Positions 26,767 through 35,829 of a DNA stretch of 64,000 nucleotides are shown here, piece after piece (the first letter of the stretch is position 1; every line of letters starts with the position of its first letter). Location of the stretch: assembly GCA_009917455.1 (NCBI GenBank), contig QZDS01000002.1:62001-126000 (forward strand), given 5' to 3'. Source of the DNA: a bacterium 1xD8-48. Lineage in GTDB: Bacteria > Bacillota > Clostridia > Lachnospirales > Lachnospiraceae. Position numbers and translations under genes: made by a program. A model generated the notes under the pieces. The model did not search any database. It had not been told where the DNA came from and saw only the letters and a program-made list of their open reading frames with translations.

Positions 26767-29265
26767 ATGAGCAGAGTAATAAAAGAGAGAAGCTTTACGG
26801 GAACAAAGAGTCCGGAGCCTCAGCCCTACGAGGCGCCTCACAGAGAACTGGCAAGAAAGGCCGCCCGGGAGGGAATTGTTCTTTTGAAAAATGAAGGCCA
26901 TGTGCTTCCCTTAAAGGAAGGGAGCAAGGTGGCTCTGTTTGGGGCAGGCGCGGGAAAGACCATGAAGGGCGGCACCGGTTCCGGCGATGTGAACGAAAGG
27001 GAGGCTGTTTCCATTTATCAGGGAATGGTGAACGCGGGATTTCAGATTACCACGGCGGACTGGGTAAAAGAATATGACAAAATTTATGACGACGCGCGGA
27101 TTGCATGGCGTGACGAGATAGTTGCAAAGGCAGCCGGCAACGCCATGAAGTTTTTCAACGTTTATTCGTCCATTCCTTTCTATCCTCCCACAGGACCGAA
27201 GGCGGAAAAGACAGATACGGATACCGCAATTTATGTCATCAGCCGGATTGCCGGAGAAGGCAGCGACCGTTTCAATAAGGCGGGAGATTATTATCTGACA
27301 GATGAAGAAAAGGAAATGCTGAAGGATATCTGTGAAAATTATGAAAAAGTTATTGTTGCGGTAAACACAGGCGGGCTGGTTGATTTATCTTTTATGGACG
27401 AGTATGACAACATCCGCGGACTGCTTTATATTGTGCAGCCGGGGATGGAGGGCGGAAACGCGTTTGCCGATGTGATAAGCGGAAAGGTCAGTCCGGGCGG
27501 AAAGCTTACGGACAGTTGGGCTTTTTCCTATGAGGATTATCCCAATTCCAGGACATTTTCCCATAATAACGGCAATGTGGACGACGAATATTACGAGGAA
27601 GGCATTTATGTAGGATACCGCTATTTTGACGCTTTCGACGTGCCGGTGCGCTACGGCTTCGGCTATGGAATTTCCTATACGGATTTTCAGGTGGAAACAT
27701 TGAGCGTTTCCGTGGAAGGCAAGGAAAAGCCGGAAGTGAACGTGCTGGTTAAAGTGACGAATACAGGGAAAGAATATAGCGGCCGGGAAGTGGTTCAGGT
27801 TTATGTGTCTGCTCCGGAAGGAAAACTGGAAAAGGAATACCGCAGGCTTTGCGGCTTTGCCAAGACAAAAGAACTCGCGCCGGGCGAGAGTGGAGAGCTG
27901 ACGGTCAGCTTCCCTGTCTACCAGATGGCTTCTTATGAGGAAAGCACGGCGGAATGGGTACTGGAAGCAGGCGTTTACGGCGTTTGGGTGGGCAATTCCC
28001 TTGGAGAAAGCAGGCTTTCGGGAATGCTGCAGCTTGCAGAGAGAAAGACGCTTGTGAAGGTGGACAATATCTGCCCACTGAAGGCCGAACTGAAAGAACT
28101 TTCTCTTTCCGGGGAGAAGCGCAAAGCCCGCTATGAGGCATGGGTACAGGAAGGAAAAGAAAAAGGGCTTTCCATGACGGAACTTAATCTGTCGGCGGTT
28201 ACAACCGAAGCGATTGATTATGCGGACGCGCCGGAAGACGCTGAGGAAGAGGCCGTTAAATTAGTGGATAAGCTGACCGTGGAACAGATGATTCTGCTTG
28301 CCACCGGAGACCCGGGGAAGGGACAGGGAAGCAACCTGGGAGCTGCGGGTATTTCCGTTCCGGGCTCTGCGGGAGAAACCAGTTCCTGCGCAAGAGAGCA
28401 GGGCATTGCAAGTATTGTCCTGACAGACGGACCGGCAGGACTCCGCCTGAACTCCACCTACTACGTAAAGGACGGACAGATTGTGAAGCTGCCTTTTGAG
28501 GCAAGCGTGGAGCATGGAATTTTCGCGCCGGATAAAGAATATGAGGGTGAGAAATATTATCAGTACTGTACGGCAATTCCTGTGGGAGCCCTGCTGGCAC
28601 AGAGCTGGGATGAGAATTTAATCGAGGAAGTGGGAAAAATCATCGGCGATGAGATGATTCGTTTCAGCACCGATTTGTGGCTGGCGCCGGGAATGAATAT
28701 CCACAGAAATCCTCTCTGCGGCAGAAATTTTGAATATTATTCGGAAGACCCGCTGGTAAGCGGAAAGATTGCGGCGGCCATGACGAGAGGCGTCCAGAGC
28801 GTGGCCGGATGCGGCACTACCATCAAGCATTTTGCCTGCAACAATCAGGAGGACAACAGAAAGGGAAGCAACAGCATCCTTTCCGAGCGCGCGCTGCGTG
28901 AGATTTATTTAAAAGGCTTTGAAATTGCAATTAAGGAATCCCATCCGCTTTCCATTATGACAAGTTACAACCTGATTAACGGCGTTCATGCCGCGAACAA
29001 TTACGACATCTGCACGAAAGCGGCAAGAAAAGAGTGGGGATTCGACGGCGCGATTATGACCGACTGGACCACCACCATAAATGATGAGCAGTGTACGGCA
29101 GCAGGCTGTATGAGGGCAGGAAACGATTTGGTAATGCCGGGTCTGCCTTCTGACCATGAGAACATCCGCAAGGAGCTGGCGGAAGGAACGCTGTCCGGGA
29201 AAGAGCTGAGAGACTGTATCGTGAGACTGGTCCGGGTAATTTTAAAGTCGAATAAATACGAGTAA
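26767..29265 (+). CDS. Second GH3 glycoside hydrolase with swapped domain order
   Basis: An 832-residue paralogue of the upstream enzyme. The same order is seen: alpha/beta domain first (EGIVLLKNEGHVLPLK, GGTGSGDV), Fn3-like region (about 325-420), then the barrel with DGPAGLRL, NIHRNPLCGRNFEYYSEDP, KHFACNNQEDNR and nucleophile Asp766 in IMTDWT. An insertion around DKEYEGEKYYQYCTAIP distinguishes it from its neighbour. No signal peptide, so substrates must be imported sugars or glycosides. ATG 26767 has GGAGG 9 bases upstream. Confidence 0.92.
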   Translation: MSRVIKERSFTGTKSPEPQPYEAPHRELARKAAREGIVLLKNEGHVLPLKEGSKVALFGAGAGKTMKGGTGSGDVNEREAVSIYQGMVNAGFQITTADWVKEYDKIYDDARIAWRDEIVAKAAGNAMKFFNVYSSIPFYPPTGPKAEKTDTDTAIYVISRIAGEGSDRFNKAGDYYLTDEEKEMLKDICENYEKVIVAVNTGGLVDLSFMDEYDNIRGLLYIVQPGMEGGNAFADVISGKVSPGGKLTDSWAFSYEDYPNSRTFSHNNGNVDDEYYEEGIYVGYRYFDAFDVPVRYGFGYGISYTDFQVETLSVSVEGKEKPEVNVLVKVTNTGKEYSGREVVQVYVSAPEGKLEKEYRRLCGFAKTKELAPGESGELTVSFPVYQMASYEESTAEWVLEAGVYGVWVGNSLGESRLSGMLQLAERKTLVKVDNICPLKAELKELSLSGEKRKARYEAWVQEGKEKGLSMTELNLSAVTTEAIDYADAPEDAEEEAVKLVDKLTVEQMILLATGDPGKGQGSNLGAAGISVPGSAGETSSCAREQGIASIVLTDGPAGLRLNSTYYVKDGQIVKLPFEASVEHGIFAPDKEYEGEKYYQYCTAIPVGALLAQSWDENLIEEVGKIIGDEMIRFSTDLWLAPGMNIHRNPLCGRNFEYYSEDPLVSGKIAAAMTRGVQSVAGCGTTIKHFACNNQEDNRKGSNSILSERALREIYLKGFEIAIKESHPLSIMTSYNLINGVHAANNYDICTKAARKEWGFDGAIMTDWTTTINDEQCTAAGCMRAGNDLVMPGLPSDHENIRKELAEGTLSGKELRDCIVRLVRVILKSNKYE

Positions 29266-29284
29266 ATTTGTGTGAAATTGGTAA

Positions 29285-29313
29285 TTGACAAATTTGCAGA
29301 GCAGTGTTAGTAT
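29285..29313 (+). promoter_or_regulatory. Promoter of the thrS T-box transcript
   Basis: TTGACA (29285-29290), 17-bp spacer, TAGTAT (29308-29313). It directly precedes the leader RNA. Confidence 0.75.
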
Positions 29314-29319
29314 GCAGAT

Positions 29320-29670
29320 AAATAAAAGAAAAGCTGTGACGGAAATAAGTAGCGTTTGGGAAGCATCCAGAGAGAGCGGCGTCTGGTGGAAGCCGTTTAT
29401 GCGGAAAATACGTGAAAACCATTCCGTAGCTGCGCCGCCTAAGGCATATGCCAAAGGTTCATGCAAAAACATGAGCCGGAGCATAAAAAGCTGTTAAGCG
29501 CCGCCGTACGCCCACGTTACAGGGATAGGATTTGCCGATAGGCTGCGCAGGCATGTTTGCCGCAGGTAAAGCGGAGCGTCAGGCGGAATCTGAAGTGAAA
29601 AATTAAGGTGGAACCGTGCGTAAGGCACCCTTAGATATACGTTTAAGTGTATCTGGGGGTGCTTTTTTGC
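29320..29670 (+). promoter_or_regulatory. T-box riboswitch of thrS, threonine-responsive
   Basis: A leader of about 350 nt that senses uncharged tRNA and controls read-through into thrS. The T-box core AAGGTGGAACCGTGCG is at 29605-29620 (consensus AGGGTGGNACCGCG). The terminator is the long hairpin at 29624-29662 with GCACCC and GGGTGC arms, followed by six T. Stem I carries a GAGAGA element near 29370. A likely specifier is ACC (29418-29420, Thr) in GAAAACCATTCC, which agrees with the downstream gene. Confidence 0.9.
29624..29668 (+). terminator. T-box terminator hairpin
   Basis: GCACCC-TTAGATATAC pairs with GTGTATCT-GGGGTGC around a short loop, followed by TTTTTT. It would be replaced by the antiterminator (using the T-box core) when uncharged tRNA-Thr is bound. 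Confidence 0.85.
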
Positions 29671-29715
29671 GCGGGCAGGGAGCCGAAGCGGAACTAAAAT
29701 CAGGAGGGATTGTTT

Positions 29716-31470
29716 ATGAAAGTGTTACAGAGAAACGGACAGGTAATTGAAGGAAATTTTGAACAAAAGGAAGTCAGGGAGGCGTTCTGGCACACCAGCG
29801 CTCACGTGCTGGCGCAGGCGGTAAAGCGTCTGTACCCGGATACGCAGTGCGCCATAGGGCCGGCTATTGAAAACGGGTTTTATTATGATTTTGATTTCGG
29901 TTTTCCTTTTACGGAAGAAAATTTAGGGGATGTGGAGAAGGAAATGCGGAAAATCGTAAAGGAATCATTGGCGCTGGAGGTTTACGAGGTTTCTGAAGAG
30001 GAAGCCATAGCTTATATGAAAGAAAACGGTGAAAACTGGAAGCTGGAGCTGATAGAAGGACTTCCGGAGGGGGAACGCATCAGCTTTTACCGTCAGGGGG
30101 ACTATGCGGAGTTTTGCGCCGGGCCTCATATCACGAATACGTCGCTGATTAAGGCGTTTAAGCTTCTGTCCATTGCCGGGGCTTACTGGCGGGGAGACGA
30201 ACACAACAAAATGCTGACAAGAATTTACGGGATATCATTTCCGAAAGCCTCGGAACTGGAAGAATACCTTACGCAGTTGGCGGAGGCGAAAGCCAGGGAC
30301 CACAGAAAGCTGGGAAAAGAGCTGGGGCTGTTTGCGCTTATGGAAGAGGGGCCGGGATTTCCGTTTTTCCTTCCGAAGGGGATGGTGCTGAAAAATCTGC
30401 TCATTGATTATTGGAGAAAAATCCATGAGAGGGAAGGCTATATGGAAATTTCCACGCCCGTTATGTTGAGCAGGGAGCTGTGGGAGACTTCCGGGCATTG
30501 GGAGCATTACCGGGAAAATATGTATACCTCGGTGATTGACGGGGAGGATTTTGCCATCAAGCCCATGAACTGCCCCGGAGGAATGCTGGTTTATAAGATG
30601 GAGCCCCGCTCTTACAGGGAACTTCCCATGCGGCTGGGGGAACTGGGACTGGTGCACAGGCATGAAAAGTCAGGGCAGCTTCACGGTCTGATGCGGGTGA
30701 GGTGTTTTACACAGGATGACGCCCATATTTTTATGACAGAAGAACAGATTATGGGAGAGATACAGAATGTTGCCAGGCTGATTGATGAGTTTTATACGAA
30801 ATTTGGCTTTGACTATTATGTGGAGCTTTCCACGAAACCGGAGAACAGCATTGGCAGCGATGAGGAGTGGGAGCTGGCAACATCTGCGCTGGAAAATGCA
30901 ATTAAAGGAATGGGGATTCCTTATACAATAAATGAAGGGGACGGCGCTTTTTACGGGCCGAAGCTGGATTTTCATTTAAAGGATTCCATTGGACGTACCT
31001 GGCAGTGCGGAACTATTCAGCTGGATTTTCAGCTTCCCCGGCGTTTTGAGGCTGAATACATTGGTGGGGATGGTGAAAAGCATCGCCCGATTATGATTCA
31101 CCGGGTAGTGTTTGGCTCTATTGAGCGGTTTATTGGCATTTTAATCGAGCATTATGCCGGGAAATTTCCTGTGTGGCTCTCGCCGGTTCAGGTAAAAATT
31201 CTTCCTGTGTCGGATAAGTACCTGGCTTATGGGGAAAAGGTGATGGCGGAGCTTAAGAGCCGAAACGTGCGGGTTGAGATGGACGGGCGGAACGAAAAGC
31301 TGGGATATAAAATCAGGGAAGCGCGTCTCGAGAAGGTTCCTTATATGCTGATAGTGGGGGAGAAGGAACAGGAGAATAGCACGGTGACGGTAAGGCGCCG
31401 TGACGGGGAAGAAGGGAAACAGGATTTGGGAGAGAGGAGGGTGGAGGAGTTTGTGGGAATGTTAAATTGA
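29716..31470 (+). CDS. thrS: Threonyl-tRNA synthetase lacking the TGS domain
   Basis: A class II synthetase of 584 aa, charging tRNA-Thr. The editing domain is seen in HTSAHVLAQAVKRLYP (His26, His30) and YAEFCAGPH. The catalytic core has MNCPGGMLVYK with a zinc-ligand Cys, GLVHRHEKSGQLHGLMRVR and FTQDDAHIF; the anticodon-binding domain is at about 475-580. The N-terminal TGS domain (about 60 residues) of typical 640-aa ThrS is absent; only a ten-residue lead-in is left. ATG 29716 follows AGGAGGG. Controlled by the T-box upstream. Confidence 0.95.
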   Translation: MKVLQRNGQVIEGNFEQKEVREAFWHTSAHVLAQAVKRLYPDTQCAIGPAIENGFYYDFDFGFPFTEENLGDVEKEMRKIVKESLALEVYEVSEEEAIAYMKENGENWKLELIEGLPEGERISFYRQGDYAEFCAGPHITNTSLIKAFKLLSIAGAYWRGDEHNKMLTRIYGISFPKASELEEYLTQLAEAKARDHRKLGKELGLFALMEEGPGFPFFLPKGMVLKNLLIDYWRKIHEREGYMEISTPVMLSRELWETSGHWEHYRENMYTSVIDGEDFAIKPMNCPGGMLVYKMEPRSYRELPMRLGELGLVHRHEKSGQLHGLMRVRCFTQDDAHIFMTEEQIMGEIQNVARLIDEFYTKFGFDYYVELSTKPENSIGSDEEWELATSALENAIKGMGIPYTINEGDGAFYGPKLDFHLKDSIGRTWQCGTIQLDFQLPRRFEAEYIGGDGEKHRPIMIHRVVFGSIERFIGILIEHYAGKFPVWLSPVQVKILPVSDKYLAYGEKVMAELKSRNVRVEMDGRNEKLGYKIREARLEKVPYMLIVGEKEQENSTVTVRRRDGEEGKQDLGERRVEEFVGMLN

Positions 31471-31490
31471 AGAATGAAAGCGGGAGAAGT

Positions 31491-31521
31491 AAACAGGAGC
31501 CTCAGATAGAGGCTCCTGTTT
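31491..31521 (+). terminator. Hairpin terminator after thrS
   Basis: A perfect 13-bp stem, arms 31491-31503 and 31509-31521, with loop AGATA. The right arm ends in TTT, so the U-tract is short. Confidence 0.75.
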
Positions 31522-31641
31522 GCTTAAGATGTTTTGTCTGATGCGATTCCAATCAATCGTTTGATATGGTCAGCCATAAAAAGAGGGATGTGCAGTACAT
31601 CTTCAATGAAAAATTTGTTTAAAAGATAAAGAAAAAAGGCA

Positions 31642-31668
31642 TTGCCACAGGCTGATTTGTGCTAAAAT
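31642..31668 (+). promoter_or_regulatory. Candidate promoter of the 31.7 kb operon
   Basis: TAAAAT (31663-31668) with an upstream TGC (extended -10) and TTGCCA at 31642-31647, spacing 15 bp. It lies about 40 bp before the first possible start codon of the next gene. Confidence 0.45.
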
Positions 31669-31708
31669 ATACGGGAGGGATTATAAGCGATATGTCAATA
31701 CGGTAAAA

Positions 31709-31975
31709 ATGGACGCCCGGAAGATTGGGCAGAGGATTCTTCATGATTTCCGGAAAGATGAAAGAAGCTCCTGCCAGGAGATTGCCGGTTTTCCTGACAA
31801 TTCGCCGGAAAAGTATTTAACACGAATCCTGGGAGTGCCGGTGTACCAGCCAAAGGACTTAAAGCTTCTGGAAGCCGGAGAGCAGTTTGGGGTAATTTTT
31901 GCGGTAAAGAACCAGGAAGGCATGGCGGAGCAGTCTGGCTGGCTTTCTCTGGATTATACTGCGCTGGAAATGTAA
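31709..31975 (+). CDS. Small uncharacterised protein preceding the CitE-like genes
   Basis: An 88-residue protein starting MDARKIGQRILHDFRKDER; no known domain recognised. The best ribosome-binding site (GGGAGGG, 31673-31679) is about 30 bases upstream and instead serves a five-codon minicistron, ATG 31692 to TAA 31706, just before this ATG. Translation may therefore depend on re-initiation. It lies 46 bp before the first CitE-like gene and is probably in the same operon. Confidence 0.5.
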   Translation: MDARKIGQRILHDFRKDERSSCQEIAGFPDNSPEKYLTRILGVPVYQPKDLKLLEAGEQFGVIFAVKNQEGMAEQSGWLSLDYTALEM

Positions 31976-32021
31976 ACGACGAAATGTCAAAATTTACGAT
32001 TAAATTAAGGAAGGAAAAGCC

Positions 32022-32972
32022 ATGAATTATCTTTTGAGAAGTATGCTGTTCGTTCCCGCATACAATGAGAAGTTTCTGGACAAGGCGGCGAAAAGCGAAG
32101 CGGACGCCATTATCTTTGATTTGGAGGATGCGGTGCCGCCGGCAAAGAGGAAAGAGGCAAGGGACACCCTTGGGAAATATTTATCTGACGGGACGTTTGC
32201 GGGAAAGCAGCTTTTTATCCGTGTAAATGAGCTTGGCTCGGGGGATTTGATTAAGGACCTGAAGCTGATTGACGGCAGGCGGATTCTGGGAGTGGTGACG
32301 CCAAAGATTAAGGGCGTTTCTGAAATTCGGGAATTTTCCAATCTTCTGAAAAAATGTGAGGACAGAGACGGCCTGCAGGAGGGAACCGTCAAATTACTGC
32401 CTTTGATTGAGACGGCGGGGGCGGTTGCAGATGTGCAGAGCATTGCGGGCAGCAGTAAGAGAATCATCGCGCTTTTGTTCGGCGGCGAGGATTACCTTGA
32501 CAGTATATGGGGAACTCATGAATATTCCGCGAAGGCTTTCGAGATTCCAAGGGCAATGATTGTGATGGCGGCAAGGATGAACAATCTTCTCCCCATCGAC
32601 ACACCCTATATGGATTTAAAGAATGAGGCGGGCTTTATGGCGGAGGAGAGGATGGCGTATTCTATGGGATTTGCGGGGGCGCTTTTGGTAAATCCCGTAC
32701 AGATTCCGTGGGCTAATCGGTGCTTTTGTCCGTCAGAAGAGGAAGCAGAGCATGCCATGGCAGTACTGGAAACAGCGGAAAAGGCCAGAGAGGAAGGGCG
32801 GAGCATTGCCACCTTAGAGGGCAAGGTGGTGGGTCCTCCTATGCTGAAAAGGGCAAATAAGGTGATGGACTGCGTAAACAAAATCAGGGAGTATGAAAAG
32901 AAAACCGCCAAAGGAAACCAGGATGGCGATAAGCCGCGCGGGAGCGCAGGGGAGGTAAAATGGCAGGGATAA
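32022..32972 (+). CDS. CitE-like CoA-ester lyase (HpcH/HpaI aldolase family)
   Basis: A 316-residue TIM-barrel lyase of the citrate lyase beta/malyl-CoA lyase family. Motifs: RSMLFVPAYNEKFLDKA at the N-terminus, FDLEDAVPPAKR (32-43), the Arg in FIRVNE, metal-ligand Glu in LIETAGAV, and FGGEDYLDS. The C-terminal extension after LVNPVQIPWAN is typical of CoA-ester lyases. No citD or citF is nearby, so this is not canonical citrate lyase; malyl-CoA, citramalyl-CoA or similar substrates are more likely. It overlaps the next gene by 13 bp. Confidence 0.85.
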   Translation: MNYLLRSMLFVPAYNEKFLDKAAKSEADAIIFDLEDAVPPAKRKEARDTLGKYLSDGTFAGKQLFIRVNELGSGDLIKDLKLIDGRRILGVVTPKIKGVSEIREFSNLLKKCEDRDGLQEGTVKLLPLIETAGAVADVQSIAGSSKRIIALLFGGEDYLDSIWGTHEYSAKAFEIPRAMIVMAARMNNLLPIDTPYMDLKNEAGFMAEERMAYSMGFAGALLVNPVQIPWANRCFCPSEEEAEHAMAVLETAEKAREEGRSIATLEGKVVGPPMLKRANKVMDCVNKIREYEKKTAKGNQDGDKPRGSAGEVKWQG

Positions 32973-33787
32973 GCAAAACCTGGCTTTTTGTACCGGCAAA
33001 GGAAAAATATGCGGGGCGTATCGGGCAGATAGAAGCGGACGCCGTTATTCTGGATTTGGAGGATTCCCTTGCCCCGGCGCAGAAAGAAGCGGGGGTTTTG
33101 ATTGCGGCTGATATTCTGCAAAGGTACGGAGGAAGCCGAAAGCTGTATGTTCGTTTAAATTCCGGCGAACGATTTGACAGGGAAATAAAAGCGCTGAGCG
33201 GCTTTGGATTTGCGGGCTTCATGCTTCCCAAATTTGAGGATACGGCGCTTCTGGAGGATTATCAGGAACATCTGAAGGGGAAAGAATTGATTGCCCTCAT
33301 AGAAAGCGTGAAAGGGGTTATGGAGCTGCCGAAAATTGCAGCTCACCCTCTGGTAAGTGGGCTTGCTTTCGGAGGAGAGGATTTCCGCAGGGAGCTTGGC
33401 TTTGAGGCGGGGGAGGAAGCGACGGTTTATGCAAGGAACCGGCTGGTGATGTATGCTTTTTATCACGGCAAATATTCTCTGGATACTGTGAGCATGGAAA
33501 TCCGGGATATGGATAAATTCATGGAGGATTACAAAAGGAGCAAAGGGCTGGGCTTTTCGGGAAAGCTCCTGATTCACCCGGCGCAGGCGATGGCAGTGAG
33601 GGAGTACCACCGTCAAAGCGACGCAGGGTATCTGCAAAGCGTTGTGAAGGCCTTTGATAACAGTGCGGACGGGATTTTGCAGATGGACGGGAAATGGTAC
33701 GAGCGGCCGCACATCGAGAAGATAAAGGAATATCTGCGGGAACTGGAAGCCGGACGGCGGGTGAATACGGATACAGAAAAAAGATGA
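32960..33787 (+). CDS. Second CitE-like lyase paralogue
   Basis: A 275-residue protein of the same family as its upstream neighbour but shorter. Motifs: TWLFVPAKEKYAGR, LDLEDSLAPAQ (31-41), Arg in LYVRLNS, Glu in LIESVKGV, FGGEDFRRELG and LLIHPAQAM. Its ATG at 32960 lies within the upstream gene (13-bp overlap), so the two are translationally coupled and may form a hetero-oligomer or act in sequence. AGGGGAGG precedes the start. Substrate unknown. Confidence 0.82.
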   Translation: MAGISKTWLFVPAKEKYAGRIGQIEADAVILDLEDSLAPAQKEAGVLIAADILQRYGGSRKLYVRLNSGERFDREIKALSGFGFAGFMLPKFEDTALLEDYQEHLKGKELIALIESVKGVMELPKIAAHPLVSGLAFGGEDFRRELGFEAGEEATVYARNRLVMYAFYHGKYSLDTVSMEIRDMDKFMEDYKRSKGLGFSGKLLIHPAQAMAVREYHRQSDAGYLQSVVKAFDNSADGILQMDGKWYERPHIEKIKEYLRELEAGRRVNTDTEKR

Positions 33788-33826
33788 GCGACAGAGATAG
33801 GGACAGAACCGGAGGGGAATCGGAAA

Positions 33827-35350
33827 ATGGCACTGGAAGAGGAATTAAAAAATCTGGAAGTCAGGAAGAGTGAGGTTCACGGCAGGGAGCGGGTGGCCAG
33901 GCAGCATGCGTCGGGCAAGCTCTCCGCCTGGGAGCGCATACAGCTTTTGATGGATAAGGGCACCTTTGTGGAGACCGATGTATATCTGGAGCACCGCTGC
34001 TCTTATTTCGGGATGGATAAAAACAAAACGGAGGGGGACGGCGTGATTGCCGGCTACGGAAAAGTGGAGGGCAGGACGGTGTGCGTGTATGCCCAGGACT
34101 TCACGGTGTTCGGCGGCTCTATCAGCGAGATGAATGCCAGAAAGATATCCAATATCCAAAACAAGGCGCTGCAGATGGAGACGCCCATAGTGGGGCTTTT
34201 TGATTCAGGCGGCGCAAGGGTGCAGGAGGGGATTTTAGGGCTTTCCGGGCACGGAAATATTTTTTTCAACAATGTGAAAGCCTCCGGGAAAATTCCACAG
34301 ATATCGGCAATCATGGGAAGCTGCGCGGGAGGGGCGTCCTATTCTCCGGCGCTTACGGATTTTATTATCATGGTGGACGAGACCAGCAACATGTTCATCA
34401 CGGGGCCGAAGGTTGTGAAGGCGGCCATTGGCCAGACGGTTACCATGGACGAGCTGGGGGGCGCTGAAATCCATGCCAGAATCAGCGGCATGGCGGACCA
34501 TGTGGCTAAGGACGACGAGGATTGTATCAGGTACATCAGGCGGCTTTTACAGTATCTGCCGGATAATTTTCATGAAAGCCCGGCCAGGGCAGGGGAGTAC
34601 ACCTTTAACGGGGAAAGGGGGAAAACCATTGCCTCCGTGATACCGGAATCCAAACGCCATGCCTATGACATGCACAAAATCATCGACTGCCTGATTGACG
34701 AGGGGAGCGGCCTGGAAATCAAGGAAAAATTTGCCTCCAATATTATTACCATGCTGGCCAGAGTGGGCGGTTATCCGGTGGGGATTATTGCCAATCAGTC
34801 CTCCCGGATGGCGGGGTGCATTGATATCAATGCGGCCGACAAGGCGGCCGGTTTTATTCGGGTTTGCGACAGTTTTAACCTTCCTCTGCTGAATCTGGTG
34901 GATGTGTCCGGTTTTTATCCGGGCAAGGAGCAGGAGCAGGGAGGGATTATCCGGCATGGGGCAAAAATGCTTTTTGCCTACAGCGAGGCGGAGGTTCTTA
35001 AAATCACCGTGATTCTGCGGAAGGCTTACGGGGGCTCTTATCTTGCCATGTGCAGCAAGGAACTGGGAGCGGACGTGGTTTATGCATGGCCGAAAGCCGA
35101 GATTGCCGTGATGAGCGCGGAGGCCGCGGTGGATGTGCTGTTTAAAAATGCGGACGGGGAGCAGCGGCAGCAGTATTTAAAGGAGTATTGCCGGCAGTTT
35201 TTAAATCCCTTTGAGGCGGCGCATATGGGATATGTGGACGAGGTCATCGACCCGCACCTGACCAGAGAGAACATCATAAAGGTTCTGGAGCTGTACCCTG
35301 GAAAAAAAGCGGCGGCGAAAAAGACGGCTCACGGGAACATTCCGCTGTAA
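33827..35350 (+). CDS. Acyl-CoA carboxylase/decarboxylase carboxyltransferase subunit
   Basis: A 507-residue protein of the PccB/MmdA family, which moves carboxyl groups between biotin and an acyl-CoA such as propionyl- or methylmalonyl-CoA. Two crotonase-like halves are seen: LFDSGGARVQEGI with SCAGGASYSPALTDF, and later VSGFYPGKEQEQGG with KAYGGSYLAMCSKELGAD. No biotin carrier, biotin carboxylase or membrane decarboxylase subunit lies beside it. It is 39 bp downstream of the CitE-like pair, suggesting a short CoA-ester pathway. Confidence 0.88.
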   Translation: MALEEELKNLEVRKSEVHGRERVARQHASGKLSAWERIQLLMDKGTFVETDVYLEHRCSYFGMDKNKTEGDGVIAGYGKVEGRTVCVYAQDFTVFGGSISEMNARKISNIQNKALQMETPIVGLFDSGGARVQEGILGLSGHGNIFFNNVKASGKIPQISAIMGSCAGGASYSPALTDFIIMVDETSNMFITGPKVVKAAIGQTVTMDELGGAEIHARISGMADHVAKDDEDCIRYIRRLLQYLPDNFHESPARAGEYTFNGERGKTIASVIPESKRHAYDMHKIIDCLIDEGSGLEIKEKFASNIITMLARVGGYPVGIIANQSSRMAGCIDINAADKAAGFIRVCDSFNLPLLNLVDVSGFYPGKEQEQGGIIRHGAKMLFAYSEAEVLKITVILRKAYGGSYLAMCSKELGADVVYAWPKAEIAVMSAEAAVDVLFKNADGEQRQQYLKEYCRQFLNPFEAAHMGYVDEVIDPHLTRENIIKVLELYPGKKAAAKKTAHGNIPL

Positions 35351-35497
35351 ACCACCGGATTGCCCCTGACTGGAAATAAATACCACAAAACTTTCAATTT
35401 ATTTTTCATTTTATCGTTTTCGGGCAGCAAGCCCCGGTATGGCGGTTATTCTCATGTATAATTATGAACAATAATTCCATATGCGGGAGGATGAAAG

Positions 35498-35722
35498 ATG
35501 AAAGAACAGGATATGCTGGCGGAAAGAATTAATAATTTGTGTAGGGAAAAGAAGATGACATATTGCTCGCTGTCCTGCGTATCCGCTGTACCCATAGGAA
35601 CTATTATGCATATTGTGGATAAATCCACAGCAAATCCCGGTATGCTCACGATAGAAAGGCTGTGCGAGGGGTTCGGTATTACGTTAAATGAGTTTTTTGA
35701 TTCCCCGGAATTTATTTCTTAA
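35498..35722 (+). CDS. Small Xre/Cro-type helix-turn-helix protein
   Basis: A 74-residue protein made almost entirely of one HTH_3/Cro-CI domain: LAERINNLCREKKMTYCSLS, followed by the recognition helix region VPIGTIMHIVDKSTANPG and TIERLCEGFGITLNEFF. GGGAGG precedes the ATG. Probably a stand-alone DNA-binding regulator. Its target is unknown; a second, different HTH-like gene follows within 110 bp. Confidence 0.78.
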   Translation: MKEQDMLAERINNLCREKKMTYCSLSCVSAVPIGTIMHIVDKSTANPGMLTIERLCEGFGITLNEFFDSPEFIS

Positions 35723-35744
35723 AATAAAATTTATATTTTTTTGG

Positions 35745-35773
35745 GTGACTGTAGTTTACAGGTGTGATATACT
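35745..35773 (+). promoter_or_regulatory. Candidate promoter upstream of the second HTH gene
   Basis: GTGACT (35745-35750), 17-bp spacer, TATACT (35768-35773). It lies 57 bp before the ATG at 35830. Confidence 0.45.
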
Positions 35774-35829
35774 TATGAATTAGTTAAAGAAAACGACTTA
35801 AGATGCTATTAATAATGGAGGTCATCACA

